Below the pieces are notes generated by a model, which was given only the letters and a program-made list of their open reading frames with translations, did no database searches and was not told the origin of the DNA. A DNA stretch of 60,505 nt from Saprospiraceae bacterium UBA6168. Its GTDB lineage: Bacteria > Bacteroidota > Bacteroidia > Chitinophagales > Saprospiraceae. The stretch covers positions 1 to 60,505 of the forward strand of contig DIUC01000040.1 of NCBI GenBank assembly GCA_002435785.1. Reading direction: 5' to 3'. Shown here in pieces: positions 34,046 through 42,040 of the stretch. Made by a program: the position numbers and the translations under genes. Position 1 is the first letter of the stretch, and each line of letters starts with the position of its first letter.

Positions 34046-34774
34046 ATGTCAACAACCACACGTGGAAAAATCTTACTGGTCGAGGACGACCAAAACTTCG
34101 GGGATGTACTGCGCTCCTACCTCGAAATGAACGACTACGAAGTGACCCTCGCCAACGATGGCATAAAAGGCATTGAAAGCTACCACCGGGGCAGCTTCGA
34201 CCTCTGCATCCTCGACGTGATGATGCCCCGCAAGGACGGCTTCACGGTCGGTCGGGAAATCCGGGAAAAAGACCAAAACATCCCCATCATCTTCCTCACG
34301 GCCAAAACCTTGAAGGAAGACGTGCTGCAAGGCTTCAAAATCGGGGCCGACGACTACATCACCAAGCCGTTCAACTCCGAGGAACTGCTGTTCCGCATCG
34401 GGGCCATCCTAAAACGCACCAAGCCGAAGGAAGAGCCAAGAGAAGAGGCACGGGAATATTTCATCGGCAGGTATCACTTCAACTTTCCACTCCGCATACT
34501 CACTTACGACAAAAACGGCGGCAACACTCCGCAATACAAGCTGTCGCCAAAGGAGGCGTCTTTGCTTAAAATGTTTGCCCTCAAAATGAACGACGTGCTG
34601 ACCCGCAAAGAAGCACTGACCAAAATCTGGGGCGAAGACAACTACTTCACTGCCCGCTCCATGGACGTGTTCGTGACCAAGCTGCGCAAGTACCTGGCCG
34701 AGGACGACAACCTCGAAATCGTGAATATCCACGGGAACGGGTTCCAATTGCTGGAGAAGGATAAGGCTATTTGA
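34046..34774 (+). CDS. OmpR/PhoB-type response regulator (RprY-like)
   Basis: 242 residues. Receiver domain 8-125 with acidic pocket LLVEDD, phosphoacceptor Asp57 in DLCILDVMMPRKDG, Thr/Ser and Lys switch residues in PIIFLTAKT and DDYITKPF. C-terminal winged-helix Trans_reg_C domain from about 150 (YKLSPKEASLLKMFALKM, TRKEALTKIWGEDNYFTARS, VFVTKLRKYLAEDDN). Partner of the adjacent kinase, as in Bacteroides RprX/RprY. DNA targets cannot be read here. Confidence 0.94.
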   Translation: MSTTTRGKILLVEDDQNFGDVLRSYLEMNDYEVTLANDGIKGIESYHRGSFDLCILDVMMPRKDGFTVGREIREKDQNIPIIFLTAKTLKEDVLQGFKIGADDYITKPFNSEELLFRIGAILKRTKPKEEPREEAREYFIGRYHFNFPLRILTYDKNGGNTPQYKLSPKEASLLKMFALKMNDVLTRKEALTKIWGEDNYFTARSMDVFVTKLRKYLAEDDNLEIVNIHGNGFQLLEKDKAI

Positions 34775-34830
34775 GGTATGGAGATAGGAGGTGTGGAGGT
34801 GTGTGAGGCGGCTGAATCCATTCGGGCTTT

Positions 34831-35613
34831 TCACTTCAGCATTTCACGGACAGTTTCTTGGAATATAGGGCTGAAAATCACGCCTCGGTGCCCCTCTGGC
34901 AGGCTCACGAGTTTAAACAAACCGGGGTTGATGGCCTGCAATTTCTCAGAACTGCTGAAAGGGATAACCTCGTCGAACTCGCCATGGAACAACGTGACGG
35001 GGAACTTCACTTGCTGCAAGAACGCTTGGCTCCTGAGCGGGTATTTCAGCAAAAAATCGGGCAGGAAGGGTGCCATGCCATTTTTCAAATCAACAACACT
35101 GGTATAAGGGGCCAGCAACACGAGCTGTTGCGGTTGGTTGTTGGCAGCAAGGTAGCTGGCCATGCCCGACCCGATGGAGTAGCCCACCACCACGATGCGG
35201 TTCTCGGCGTAATGCTTTTTCAAAAAGTCGTATGCCGCCTGCACATCCCCGAACAACTGTTCCTCCGAAACTATCTCACCATCGCTCTTGCCAAATCCAC
35301 GGTAGTCAGGCATGAAAATGTCGTAGCCACCGCCAGCCATGGTCTGTGCCTGGTGGTAACAGCGGCGGTTGCTGCCCCGGTTGCCGTGCAGGTAAAGGAT
35401 AGCGCCTTTGGAGCCAGGTTCCTTCATCCAAAGGCAGTTGAGCGAAATACCGTCGCCGACCGGCAGTTCCACCTCCTCTCCCTCACTGAACACATAGTCC
35501 TCGTCAAGCTTATCGGGATGGAAAATCAGCCGCTCCTGTGAAAAATACAGTACGCCACAGACCAGTGCGTACAGCGAAAAAAGGACGATACCCAAGTATT
35601 TTATCCACTTCAT
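34831..35613 (-). CDS. alpha/beta hydrolase with N-terminal membrane anchor
   Basis: 260 residues, like the ABHD12/13 or YhhA-type BAAT-related hydrolases. Seen: N-terminal membrane segment 7-24, the HG oxyanion stretch ILYLHGNRGSNRRC, DYRGFGKSDG, the nucleophile elbow VVGYSIGSGMA with Ser146, the acid Asp214 in FHGEFDEVIP and His242 in PEGHRG. Substrate not known; esterase, thioesterase or lipase activity are all possible. It converges with the response regulator gene and starts 93 bp from the stop of the PA14-OmpA gene, both on the minus strand. Confidence 0.9.
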   Translation of the reverse strand: MKWIKYLGIVLFSLYALVCGVLYFSQERLIFHPDKLDEDYVFSEGEEVELPVGDGISLNCLWMKEPGSKGAILYLHGNRGSNRRCYHQAQTMAGGGYDIFMPDYRGFGKSDGEIVSEEQLFGDVQAAYDFLKKHYAENRIVVVGYSIGSGMASYLAANNQPQQLVLLAPYTSVVDLKNGMAPFLPDFLLKYPLRSQAFLQQVKFPVTLFHGEFDEVIPFSSSEKLQAINPGLFKLVSLPEGHRGVIFSPIFQETVREMLK

Positions 35614-35705
35614 TTATTGAGAAAAATTGAACCGTTCGATGCTTTCCTATATCGAACTATGCAAAACAACACTTGATGTCACAGAGGGTTGAGGTCGAGC
35701 ATTGC

Positions 35706-36692
35706 CTAATGGACGATAAACGCCACCCGCCTGTTTTCCGGGTATCCTTTTTTGGAATTGCCGGTCACCAAAGGCCGGGAGCTGCCGTAGCCCTTGGCTT
35801 CCAGCCGGGTCTGCTCGATGCCTTTTGAGGCCAGGTACTCGGCCACTACCTTGGCCCGCTCCCCCGACAGGGTATTGTTCATGTCCATGTCGCCAATGAT
35901 GTCGGTATGGCCCTCAATGGTCAGGTTGAGCTTGGGGTTGCGGAGCAAAAAACTGGCGAGATGGTCCAGCCCGGGCTTCGATTTATCCAACATGATACTC
36001 TTCCCCTGCTCGAAAAGAACGTTTTTGGGCAGGTACCGCTCAAGTGTATCCCGGTGCAAGGCCACCGCCCCTCCATCGGCGGCGGGCTGCTGATTAGGCT
36101 CCGGCTTGGTGGGTGGCGGGTTTACTTTGGGTGTTGGTTTTGGGCTATTCGAGATAGGCTTGTCCTTCTTCACTTCCACCTTTGCAGGTGCTTGGGAGGC
36201 AGCAGGTTTGGGTTTTTCGGAAAAAAACTTGCTGTCCACCACGACTGGGGTTTGGGTGTTTGGCAAGGCCCAAAGCAATCGCACCTCGCCTTCGACGAGC
36301 GCATTGAAATACTCCACCTTCAGGTCGTAGGGCGTGCCCTCTCGCAAGACGACTTGCCCAGCGAATTGCCCGTTGTCGTTGAGCTTCCAGTCGTCAATCA
36401 CTTTGACGCCGCCAACCCACACCCGGATGCCATCGTCCACCTTGGCCGAAAAGGTATAGGTGCCGGAAGCGGGCGCAGTCAACTTGCCCGTCCAGCGGAT
36501 AGAGCAATTATGGGGGTCGAGCCCAGGCACGGGCGGAATGTCGTTCCACGATTTGTCAATATTGCCCTCGGTGCGGGTAGCCACTTTTTGGTTGAAGTCG
36601 GTGCCGTTGTAGTATTCCGCTTTTAAGCCTTGCTGCGCAAACAGGCTGCTGAACAACGCAAGATTTAGCAAAATTGAAATGATTGGCTTCAT
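35706..36692 (-). CDS. PA14-OmpA fusion, outer-membrane/peptidoglycan-anchored
   Basis: 328 residues. Signal peptide 1-19 (ends SSLFAQ). Residues about 21-155 are a PA14 domain (GLKAEYYNGTDFNQK, SIRWTGKLTAPASGTYTFSA, VDDGIRVWVGGVKVIDDW), a carbohydrate- or glycan-binding beta barrel. Residues about 160-205 are a Pro/Lys-rich linker. Residues 215-328 are an OmpA C-terminal domain (VLFEQGKSIMLDKSKPGLDH, LTIEGHTDIIGDM, LSGERAKVVAEYLASKGI, RRVAFIV) that binds peptidoglycan. The combination would tether a glycan-binding module to the wall. No barrel domain is present, so the protein sits in the periplasm or is lipid-free outer-membrane associated. Confidence 0.92.
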   Translation of the reverse strand: MKPIISILLNLALFSSLFAQQGLKAEYYNGTDFNQKVATRTEGNIDKSWNDIPPVPGLDPHNCSIRWTGKLTAPASGTYTFSAKVDDGIRVWVGGVKVIDDWKLNDNGQFAGQVVLREGTPYDLKVEYFNALVEGEVRLLWALPNTQTPVVVDSKFFSEKPKPAASQAPAKVEVKKDKPISNSPKPTPKVNPPPTKPEPNQQPAADGGAVALHRDTLERYLPKNVLFEQGKSIMLDKSKPGLDHLASFLLRNPKLNLTIEGHTDIIGDMDMNNTLSGERAKVVAEYLASKGIEQTRLEAKGYGSSRPLVTGNSKKGYPENRRVAFIVH

Positions 36693-37052
36693 GTCCCGAT
36701 TTTTAAGATTAGCGGTAGCGATTGGATTTCGAGCTAAAAATAACGCCCGACGTCAGCGACCACGCATTGATTTTCGACGGCGTGACCGTGTTTCGGGATG
36801 AAACACGCCATGCGTGCTGGCGGGCCACTTTCCGGGAAGGACGTCCGAATGATTGAACATGGAGAAAACAACCCAGACGGGCAGTTTTTGACAAACATCA
36901 ATGGTAGAAGTGACATCCGTTATCGCGCGCTAATGTTATTTTTCGGTACTTACCATACCAGAAGTTGAGAAAGTTTTGCTTATTTTACGAATCAATTTCG
37001 ATATTGCACGCTGCCCTCGAATTGGCGTTTTATCACCAAAAAAAAATGAAAA
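36693..37052. other. non-coding gap upstream of the divergent PA14-OmpA and universal stress genes
   Basis: 360 bp between two divergent start codons; it should hold both promoters. Short frames exist on both strands but have no recognisable content. I saw no clear TTG/TAnnTTTG pair or repeat. Confidence 0.4.
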
Positions 37053-37862
37053 ATGGCACGACTTATTGTTCCTACCGACTTTTCCACCACTGCTGAAAAA
37101 GCACTTGACCAAGCTTTATTGCTGGCGCAAAAAGACAATGACGAGGTCGAACTCCTCCACGTCGTGGTGATTGCCCCTTCCGCAGAATCGCCCAAGATTT
37201 TCGACTACATCATGAGCGGAAAGGAAGAAGAAGAAACCCAACTTAGGACCTTGGCCGCCGAGCGAATCAAGGCATTGGGGTTGCCTGATACGACCCGGTG
37301 GCGGGTAAAAGTGCTGTACGCCGAACAATTCCTCGGCGCCATCACCCACCGTTTTGAAAAATCAAAGGCTAAACTGGTGGTGATGGGCACGACCGGCACA
37401 TCGGGCCTCGCCAACAAAATCTTCGGTAGCAACACCGCCAACCTGATCGGTAAAGCGGAACTGCCGGTATTGACCGTGCCGCCATCCTGGAAACCTGCCC
37501 CGCTTCAAAAATTGGAGTTTTGCATGACGCCCAAGCAGATGTTGATGCACAAAAAGGACATCAGCAGATGGGCAAAATGGACGGGCGCAGAAACCTCCAT
37601 CGTTTACTTCACCGATATGGGCGCCACCGCCCCCGAACAGGACACAAGCCCTTTCCCCATCAAGACCGTCGTCACCATGCCGGAGGAATCGTTCTTCGAA
37701 AACATCATTGAATACAGCAGGAGCTTGAACGACACCGCACTTTGCATGTTCGTGCACGAGCGACCGACCCTCTTCGACCGGATTTTCGACCGCAGCGTCA
37801 CGGGCCAAGTGGTCAACCAAGTGCAGATTCCGATGCTTACGCTGCCAGTGAGGGGTGAGTGA
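37053..37862 (+). CDS. tandem-domain universal stress protein
   Basis: 269 residues made of two UspA-like domains. The first (2-145) carries the ATP-binding signature GTTGTSGLANKIFGSNTANL, fitting G-x2-G-x9-G-S; the second (about 155-269) has the fold but no glycine signature, so it is probably non-binding. Cytoplasmic; Usp proteins help survive starvation and stress, by an uncertain mechanism. Single gene, converging with the ankyrin gene 11 bp downstream, leaving almost no room for a terminator. Confidence 0.9.
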   Translation: MARLIVPTDFSTTAEKALDQALLLAQKDNDEVELLHVVVIAPSAESPKIFDYIMSGKEEEETQLRTLAAERIKALGLPDTTRWRVKVLYAEQFLGAITHRFEKSKAKLVVMGTTGTSGLANKIFGSNTANLIGKAELPVLTVPPSWKPAPLQKLEFCMTPKQMLMHKKDISRWAKWTGAETSIVYFTDMGATAPEQDTSPFPIKTVVTMPEESFFENIIEYSRSLNDTALCMFVHERPTLFDRIFDRSVTGQVVNQVQIPMLTLPVRGE

Positions 37863-37873
37863 GGGAACTGTCG

Positions 37874-38380
37874 TCAATACAGCTTCACCCGCATCTCCTT
37901 CGCACCCATTGATTCGAGGTGTTCTTTCACCGCCAGCGCCTCGTCCCCACCTTGGACGGCATGGTGCAGCAGCGTGTAACCATGCGGCCCCTTGGCGTGC
38001 AGCACACTGGGGAAGGCTGCCAGCATGGGCTTCACCACTTCTATTTTGCCGAACAGGCAGGCCGTGAAAATATTGGCCTGTGCGCCATTTTCGAGGAGGT
38101 AATGCGCCAGTTCCTTATAGCCGACATGGCTTGCCGCACCGAGGCAGGTCTCGAAGTCGCCGTACTTCCAGTCGTGGGCGGCGTTGAGGAGGTTGGGCGT
38201 TTCTTCCAGCAGGGCCTTTACCTTGTCCATGTCACGGTGGCCCGCCCCGACAAATGTGGCCACCAGTTCTTTGTCCAATGGTGGGTCGGCGGGCAAGGGG
38301 TTGGCTTTGGTGAGCAATGGCTGGCCTACGAGGGCTGCGCCCGTGAGGGCAAAGGTTTGGATGAAATGTTTCCGGTTCAT
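37874..38380 (-). CDS. exported ankyrin-repeat protein
   Basis: 168 residues from the ATG at 38380 (MNRKHFIQTFALTGAALVGQ), which gives a signal peptide; an ATG six codons upstream is possible. The N-terminus NRKHFIQTFALTGAAL resembles a Tat-like or Sec signal, without a full twin-Arg. Residues 50-160 have about three ankyrin repeats (TPNLLNAAHDWKYGDFETCLG, LAHYLLENGAQANIFTACL, GYTLLHHAVQGGDEALAVK). Ankyrin repeats bind other proteins; here presumably in the periplasm. No partner is evident. Confidence 0.85.
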   Translation of the reverse strand: MNRKHFIQTFALTGAALVGQPLLTKANPLPADPPLDKELVATFVGAGHRDMDKVKALLEETPNLLNAAHDWKYGDFETCLGAASHVGYKELAHYLLENGAQANIFTACLFGKIEVVKPMLAAFPSVLHAKGPHGYTLLHHAVQGGDEALAVKEHLESMGAKEMRVKLY

Positions 38381-38481
38381 TTTACAGTCATTGGGCAAGG
38401 TTGTTTATTCAACGGTGCATGTCGCAATGACATCGCAAATCAGGCTAAGCTGCACGACCTATCCACGCCACTTTTTGCACT

Positions 38482-38521
38482 GAAAAGCCCTGTCGGACGA
38501 GCACGTCCGGCAGGGCTTTTC
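38482..38521. terminator. strong hairpin with short T-tracts on both strands
   Basis: An 18-bp stem (38482-38499 with 38504-38521, one G-T pair, loop of four) lies about 100 bp upstream of the ankyrin start and far from any matching 3' end. Either strand could use it. The gene it serves is not evident. Confidence 0.6.
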
Positions 38522-38638
38522 ATATTTATTGGCTTACGCAAAATCCATAAAAAAAGATTCGATGCAAATAATTGATAATCAATTACTTATAATGGATAAA
38601 GTGTATTTTGTGTACTTTTGATGCACTTTTGAACTAAG

Positions 38639-38848
38639 AGCTTCAAGGTTTGGACTAAGAGCTTCAAGGTTTGAAGTAGGAGCTTGAAGGTTTGAAGTAG
38701 GCGCTTCGAGATTTGAAGTAGGCGCTTGAAGGTTTGAGGTAGGCGCTTCGAGATTTGAGGTAGGCGCTTGAAGGTTTGAGGTAGGCGCTTCGAAATTTGA
38801 AGTAGGGGTATGGAGATTTGAAATAGGCGCTTCGAGATTTGAGCTACG
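38639..38848. repeat. 21-bp tandem array, 10 units with alternating types
   Basis: The gap 38381-38906 holds no convincing gene. It has ten 21-bp units of the form cgcttgaaggtttgaggtagg, starting at 38639 and every 21 bp thereafter, with a half unit before. From 38702 to 38806 two variants alternate (cgcttcgag-atttg and cgcttgaag-gtttg), giving a higher-order 42-bp period. On the minus strand this keeps an open frame of heptads such as NLEAPTS and NLQAPTS, but all three frames are similarly open, so I do not call a gene. The array ends 59 bp before the small gene at 38907. Confidence 0.9.
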
Positions 38849-38906
38849 AGTTTGCAAATGTTCAAGTCATTTTTCCTTAAATTTGCTTCAACAATACACA
38901 CTGCCG

Positions 38907-39152
38907 ATGAAAATCTACGATGCCGAGGCCGCCAAAGACCTCATCCCCGTGACCCGTGGCCGGGAAACGCTGCTGTCCTCCAAGCTAAAGCAATTGAAAG
39001 TTGGCGAGGCCCTGTCCATTGCCAACAGTGAATGGAAAACGAAAAGCCCGCCCTATCGGGTGGCGAGCAATATTGCGAAGCGGTATGGCTGGGTATTCGA
39101 GCAGGGCAGGATGCCGGATGGGTCTGGGTGGCTGTTTAAAAGGGTGGGTTGA
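38907..39152 (+). CDS. small unknown basic protein
   Basis: 81 residues from the ATG at 38907 (MKIYDAEAAKDLIPV); an ATG eight codons upstream is less likely. I do not recognise the family. Basic and compact: VTRGRETLLSSKLKQLKVGE, YRVASNIAKRYGWVFEQGRM, ending GWLFKRVG. The middle stretch RVASNIAKRYGWVF could be a short DNA-binding helix pair, as in proteins that pad or regulate small replicons, but this is speculation. No signal peptide. It stands alone between the tandem array and the haem-protein gene on the other strand. Confidence 0.55.
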   Translation: MKIYDAEAAKDLIPVTRGRETLLSSKLKQLKVGEALSIANSEWKTKSPPYRVASNIAKRYGWVFEQGRMPDGSGWLFKRVG

Positions 39153-39189
39153 TGGGGGCCATATTGATGGGGGCTTTGCGGCCAGCCGT

Positions 39190-41244
39190 TCACTCCACCA
39201 ATATCTCATCCACAAAAATCCAGCACGGCTCGCCAGCCGATGGGTGCCATTTCGGGTTTTTTAGCACACTCAACACCTCCACCTTCACGTAGCGGGCTTC
39301 CACGCTCGCAAAGCTTTCGGTGAACATCTTCACGGAGGATTTGGTGTTTTCAGTGGCCACGGGATAGGCGGCTTCCCTCACTTTTTTGAACGATTTTCCA
39401 TCCACAGAGGTGGAAACCCTCATGCCCTTTGGGAAAAAAATCCAACCGCCCGTGTCCTCGAAGCAGCCCGCCGTCACCTTCGACACGTCGGTCACTTTGC
39501 CGAGGTCGAGCGTGGCCGTGCAATTGTGACCCTGCCACCCGTGCCATTTGCCGCTTTTGAAAGAGTCGCCGCCCCGCTGGAAGTCAATCAGCGTTTTTTC
39601 GCCATCACCCTTATAGCGGGGGTCGGGCTGCTGGGCGAAAGTGATGCCCGTAGGCTGGTGGCGCACCTTGACAAAGCGCTTTGAGATGACCGGGCTGGTC
39701 GTCCAACCCCTGAGGTAGGCAAATGCCCTCACCTCGCCCGAAGCACTGAGTATAAGCGGTTCTTTATAAACGGCACTGGTGCTGTCAGGCTCCTTTCCGT
39801 CGGTCGTGTAGTGGATTTTTGCTTTCGCAAAACCCGACTCCAAGGTCACGTGTACCGTGTCGTTGAACAGTTCCTTAGACGCTTTAATCATGGGCGCCTT
39901 GAGTGCCACTTCCCCGAACATCGAGTCATTCTCTATGCCCCGGTCCAGCGCTATACCCGGTTTTTGCGAAGCGAACTTGGCCAAGCCAATGGGGGTGACG
40001 CCCGTTTGCCAGAGGTAGAGCGAGCGCAGCTTAGGCAATTGTTGGAGTTGCGCCAGCCCAGCGTCCGTCACCTTGGTCAGGTAGAGGTTGAGGTATTCCA
40101 GGTACTGGAGGCCGCCGAGGTGGGCGAGGCCCTGGTCGGTGATGCCCGTTTGTTCGAGGTGGAGGCGGTTGAGGTGAGGCATATCCTTCACGATGGCGAG
40201 CATGGCGTCGTCCACGTTGGAACTGGCGAGGTTGAGCTGCACGATGTTCTTGGCGATGGGCTTGAGTTTGTTCAACTGCCCGGCAGCAAGGTCTTTCCTG
40301 CCGGAGAGGAGCACTTGCAAAAACGGGCTGCCCGCCGCCATCGGGAACACTTGGATGCCTTCGCTTCGCAAGGCTTTTAGCTTGCTCTCGCTCACAGGGT
40401 CGAGCTTCAAGCCATCGAGTGGGCTGGTGGCGGCCTGCGTGGTGGCTTGCAGTGCGCTCCGCAATGCAGCGGGCATAGCGGCGGCGGCCACCGTTTTGTC
40501 AAAAGGCGCACCCGCCCTGAGCCACCAGTCCAGTAGCTCCATTTCGGTGTCGGACAACTGCGGCTTGCCCTTGGGGGGCATGTGCTTTTTTTCTTCGAGG
40601 GGCAGGTGGACGGAGGTCAGCATCAAACTGGAATCGGGTTTGCCCGGCAGGATGGCGGGGCCGTTCTTCCCACCTTTCAGCAGGTCTTCTTTGGTCAAGA
40701 CCACGAGGCCGCCCTTTCGCTTGGCGGGGTTGTGGCAGTTGCTGCATTTGCTTTTCAGCACGGGCAGCACCACCTGCTCGAACACGAGGGCGCTGTCGAG
40801 GTTGGCGATCGGGGCTGCGGCAGTGGCAGCCTCGGCATTTGCGCCAGCAAAAAGGAAGTCCGAACCATGCGTGAGCGACCCGCCGTAGTGGCCGGTAGCT
40901 GCCAGCACCAGTATCGTGCCGGTGAAAAGTGGCAGGAAGCGATTGGACGCCGCATTTTTCTTATGAAAAAAATAAAGTGCTACGGAAAGCCCAGCAGTGG
41001 CGAATCCCAGCCATTTGTGCCAACTGAGCAGATCCTCGTCATAGCCACCATCGAGCGAAAGCAGGTAGCCAAGGGCGGCAGCCAGCACGGCGCTCACCAT
41101 GCTCCAAAACAGTGCAAACCCAACAGCGGGGCGCATCGCTGGCGCCGAACGCCGAGCGGCCAGTGCCATCAAATAAGCAAGAACCAAGAAGCCGATGGGC
41201 AGGTGAAGGGCGAGGATATGTAGTCGGCCAAGGAATTGAAGCAT
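39190..41244 (-). CDS. membrane protein with c-type haem, leucine-rich repeats, chitobiase-C-like and F5/8-C-like modules
   Basis: 684 residues. Seen in order: four membrane helices (about 8-120) like the DUF2231 unit; a Planctomycete-type cytochrome c domain with CSNCH at 167-171 and a likely Met ligand Met222 in HMPPKGKPQLS; leucine-rich repeats about 330-430 (HLNRLHLEQTGITDQGLAHL, YLNLYLTKVTDAGLAQL); a chitobiase/beta-hexosaminidase C-terminal-like module (KIHYTTDGKEPDSTSAVYKE); and a final discoidin-like module (GWQGHNCTATLDLGKVTDVS) ending in VDEILVE. This set is typical of surface or periplasmic proteins of Bacteroidota and Planctomycetes that act on polymers or in electron transfer; the actual role is unknown. 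The gene uses a TAATTTTG -7 element upstream. Confidence 0.88.
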   Translation of the reverse strand: MLQFLGRLHILALHLPIGFLVLAYLMALAARRSAPAMRPAVGFALFWSMVSAVLAAALGYLLSLDGGYDEDLLSWHKWLGFATAGLSVALYFFHKKNAASNRFLPLFTGTILVLAATGHYGGSLTHGSDFLFAGANAEAATAAAPIANLDSALVFEQVVLPVLKSKCSNCHNPAKRKGGLVVLTKEDLLKGGKNGPAILPGKPDSSLMLTSVHLPLEEKKHMPPKGKPQLSDTEMELLDWWLRAGAPFDKTVAAAAMPAALRSALQATTQAATSPLDGLKLDPVSESKLKALRSEGIQVFPMAAGSPFLQVLLSGRKDLAAGQLNKLKPIAKNIVQLNLASSNVDDAMLAIVKDMPHLNRLHLEQTGITDQGLAHLGGLQYLEYLNLYLTKVTDAGLAQLQQLPKLRSLYLWQTGVTPIGLAKFASQKPGIALDRGIENDSMFGEVALKAPMIKASKELFNDTVHVTLESGFAKAKIHYTTDGKEPDSTSAVYKEPLILSASGEVRAFAYLRGWTTSPVISKRFVKVRHQPTGITFAQQPDPRYKGDGEKTLIDFQRGGDSFKSGKWHGWQGHNCTATLDLGKVTDVSKVTAGCFEDTGGWIFFPKGMRVSTSVDGKSFKKVREAAYPVATENTKSSVKMFTESFASVEARYVKVEVLSVLKNPKWHPSAGEPCWIFVDEILVE

Positions 41245-41273
41245 GGCGGTTTTCCGTTTTGAACTTGTTTGGC

Positions 41274-41281
41274 CAAAATTA
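41274..41281 (-). promoter_or_regulatory. -7 promoter element of the haem/LRR gene
   Basis: The minus strand reads TAATTTTG (TAnnTTTG) 30 bp upstream of the start codon at 41244, with a TTG 22 bp further out (41304-41306), slightly beyond the usual 17-21 bp spacing. Confidence 0.35.
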
Positions 41282-41369
41282 GAAATTACTTAGAAATAGG
41301 TGCCAATTCATTTATTCATTAAAATCAGCCTGTTATTTGCACACCATAATTATGATTATCCCTCGTCAC

Positions 41370-41885
41370 ATGAGCAAATTTTACGCATGGCTGCTGCTTA
41401 TCGTGTCCACTGCCCAGTGGATTGGCGGTCATATTTGCTTCGAGGTGCGCCATTTAATGGCGGTTCCGCAAATGATGAGTGTGGCGGAACATTCGATTTC
41501 CAACGACATTTTAGCGGAAACGGGTATAGCGGCTTCGGTCACTATCTTGCCAGACAGCCAGCACGTTAGGTGGGGCGCAGATTATGGAAACTACTTTGCC
41601 TTCTCCAAATCGGACAGTTCTGGCACGGTCTATTTTACCCTTGACTATGCTCCGAGGACTACGGTGTGGGAAGACGTGGCGCACGAAAACCCGACTCATC
41701 AGCAGGAAAACGGTACTGCGCAAACGAATCTGCTAAAATCACTTTTTTCGGACTTTTTGTTTTCACCTATTGAGCTTCCCACCAGCGATGGCGATGGTTT
41801 GGCTGTCGCAAATTTCCAGGTCAAGGGCTTTCAGCAACACCTGCAAGCCAGCCCACTTTCCCCACCTCCCGATTGCTGCGTCTAA
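41370..41885 (+). CDS. unknown exported small protein
   Basis: 171 residues from the ATG at 41370 (MSKFYAWLLLIVSTAQWIGG); two earlier in-frame ATGs exist. Residues 4-20 are hydrophobic, a signal peptide or one membrane helix, followed by a short loop and HICFEVRHLMAVPQMMSVAE. The remainder is polar with no family I recognise, ending in PPPDCCV. Homologues of this outline occur at the start of metal or copper-resistance clusters in other bacteria, but nothing in the sequence proves that. It is followed by a barrel/haloperoxidase cluster on the same strand. Divergent from the haem/LRR gene. Confidence 0.6.
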   Translation: MSKFYAWLLLIVSTAQWIGGHICFEVRHLMAVPQMMSVAEHSISNDILAETGIAASVTILPDSQHVRWGADYGNYFAFSKSDSSGTVYFTLDYAPRTTVWEDVAHENPTHQQENGTAQTNLLKSLFSDFLFSPIELPTSDGDGLAVANFQVKGFQQHLQASPLSPPPDCCV

Positions 41886-42040
41886 AAGACATCCTTTCTC
41901 CAATTTTCATGCTTAGAACCTCCGACTGCCATCCGCAGGAGGCAATGACTTGCAGCCAACGGATTGCTTTGGATCCCACAAATTATAATCGTGCGCTCGC
42001 ACTGATTTAATCAGAAAGCGCTATAAACCTGTTTGATAAA

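Noticed and set aside
36693..37052. 60-residue minus-strand frames in the gap before the universal stress gene
   Set aside because: No start signal, no recognisable content, overlapping alternatives in two frames.
38579..38901. Minus-strand frames across the second 21-bp array encoding NLEAPTS/NLQAPTS heptads
   Set aside because: Same reason; more than one frame is open, no start signal and no similarity outside the repeat.
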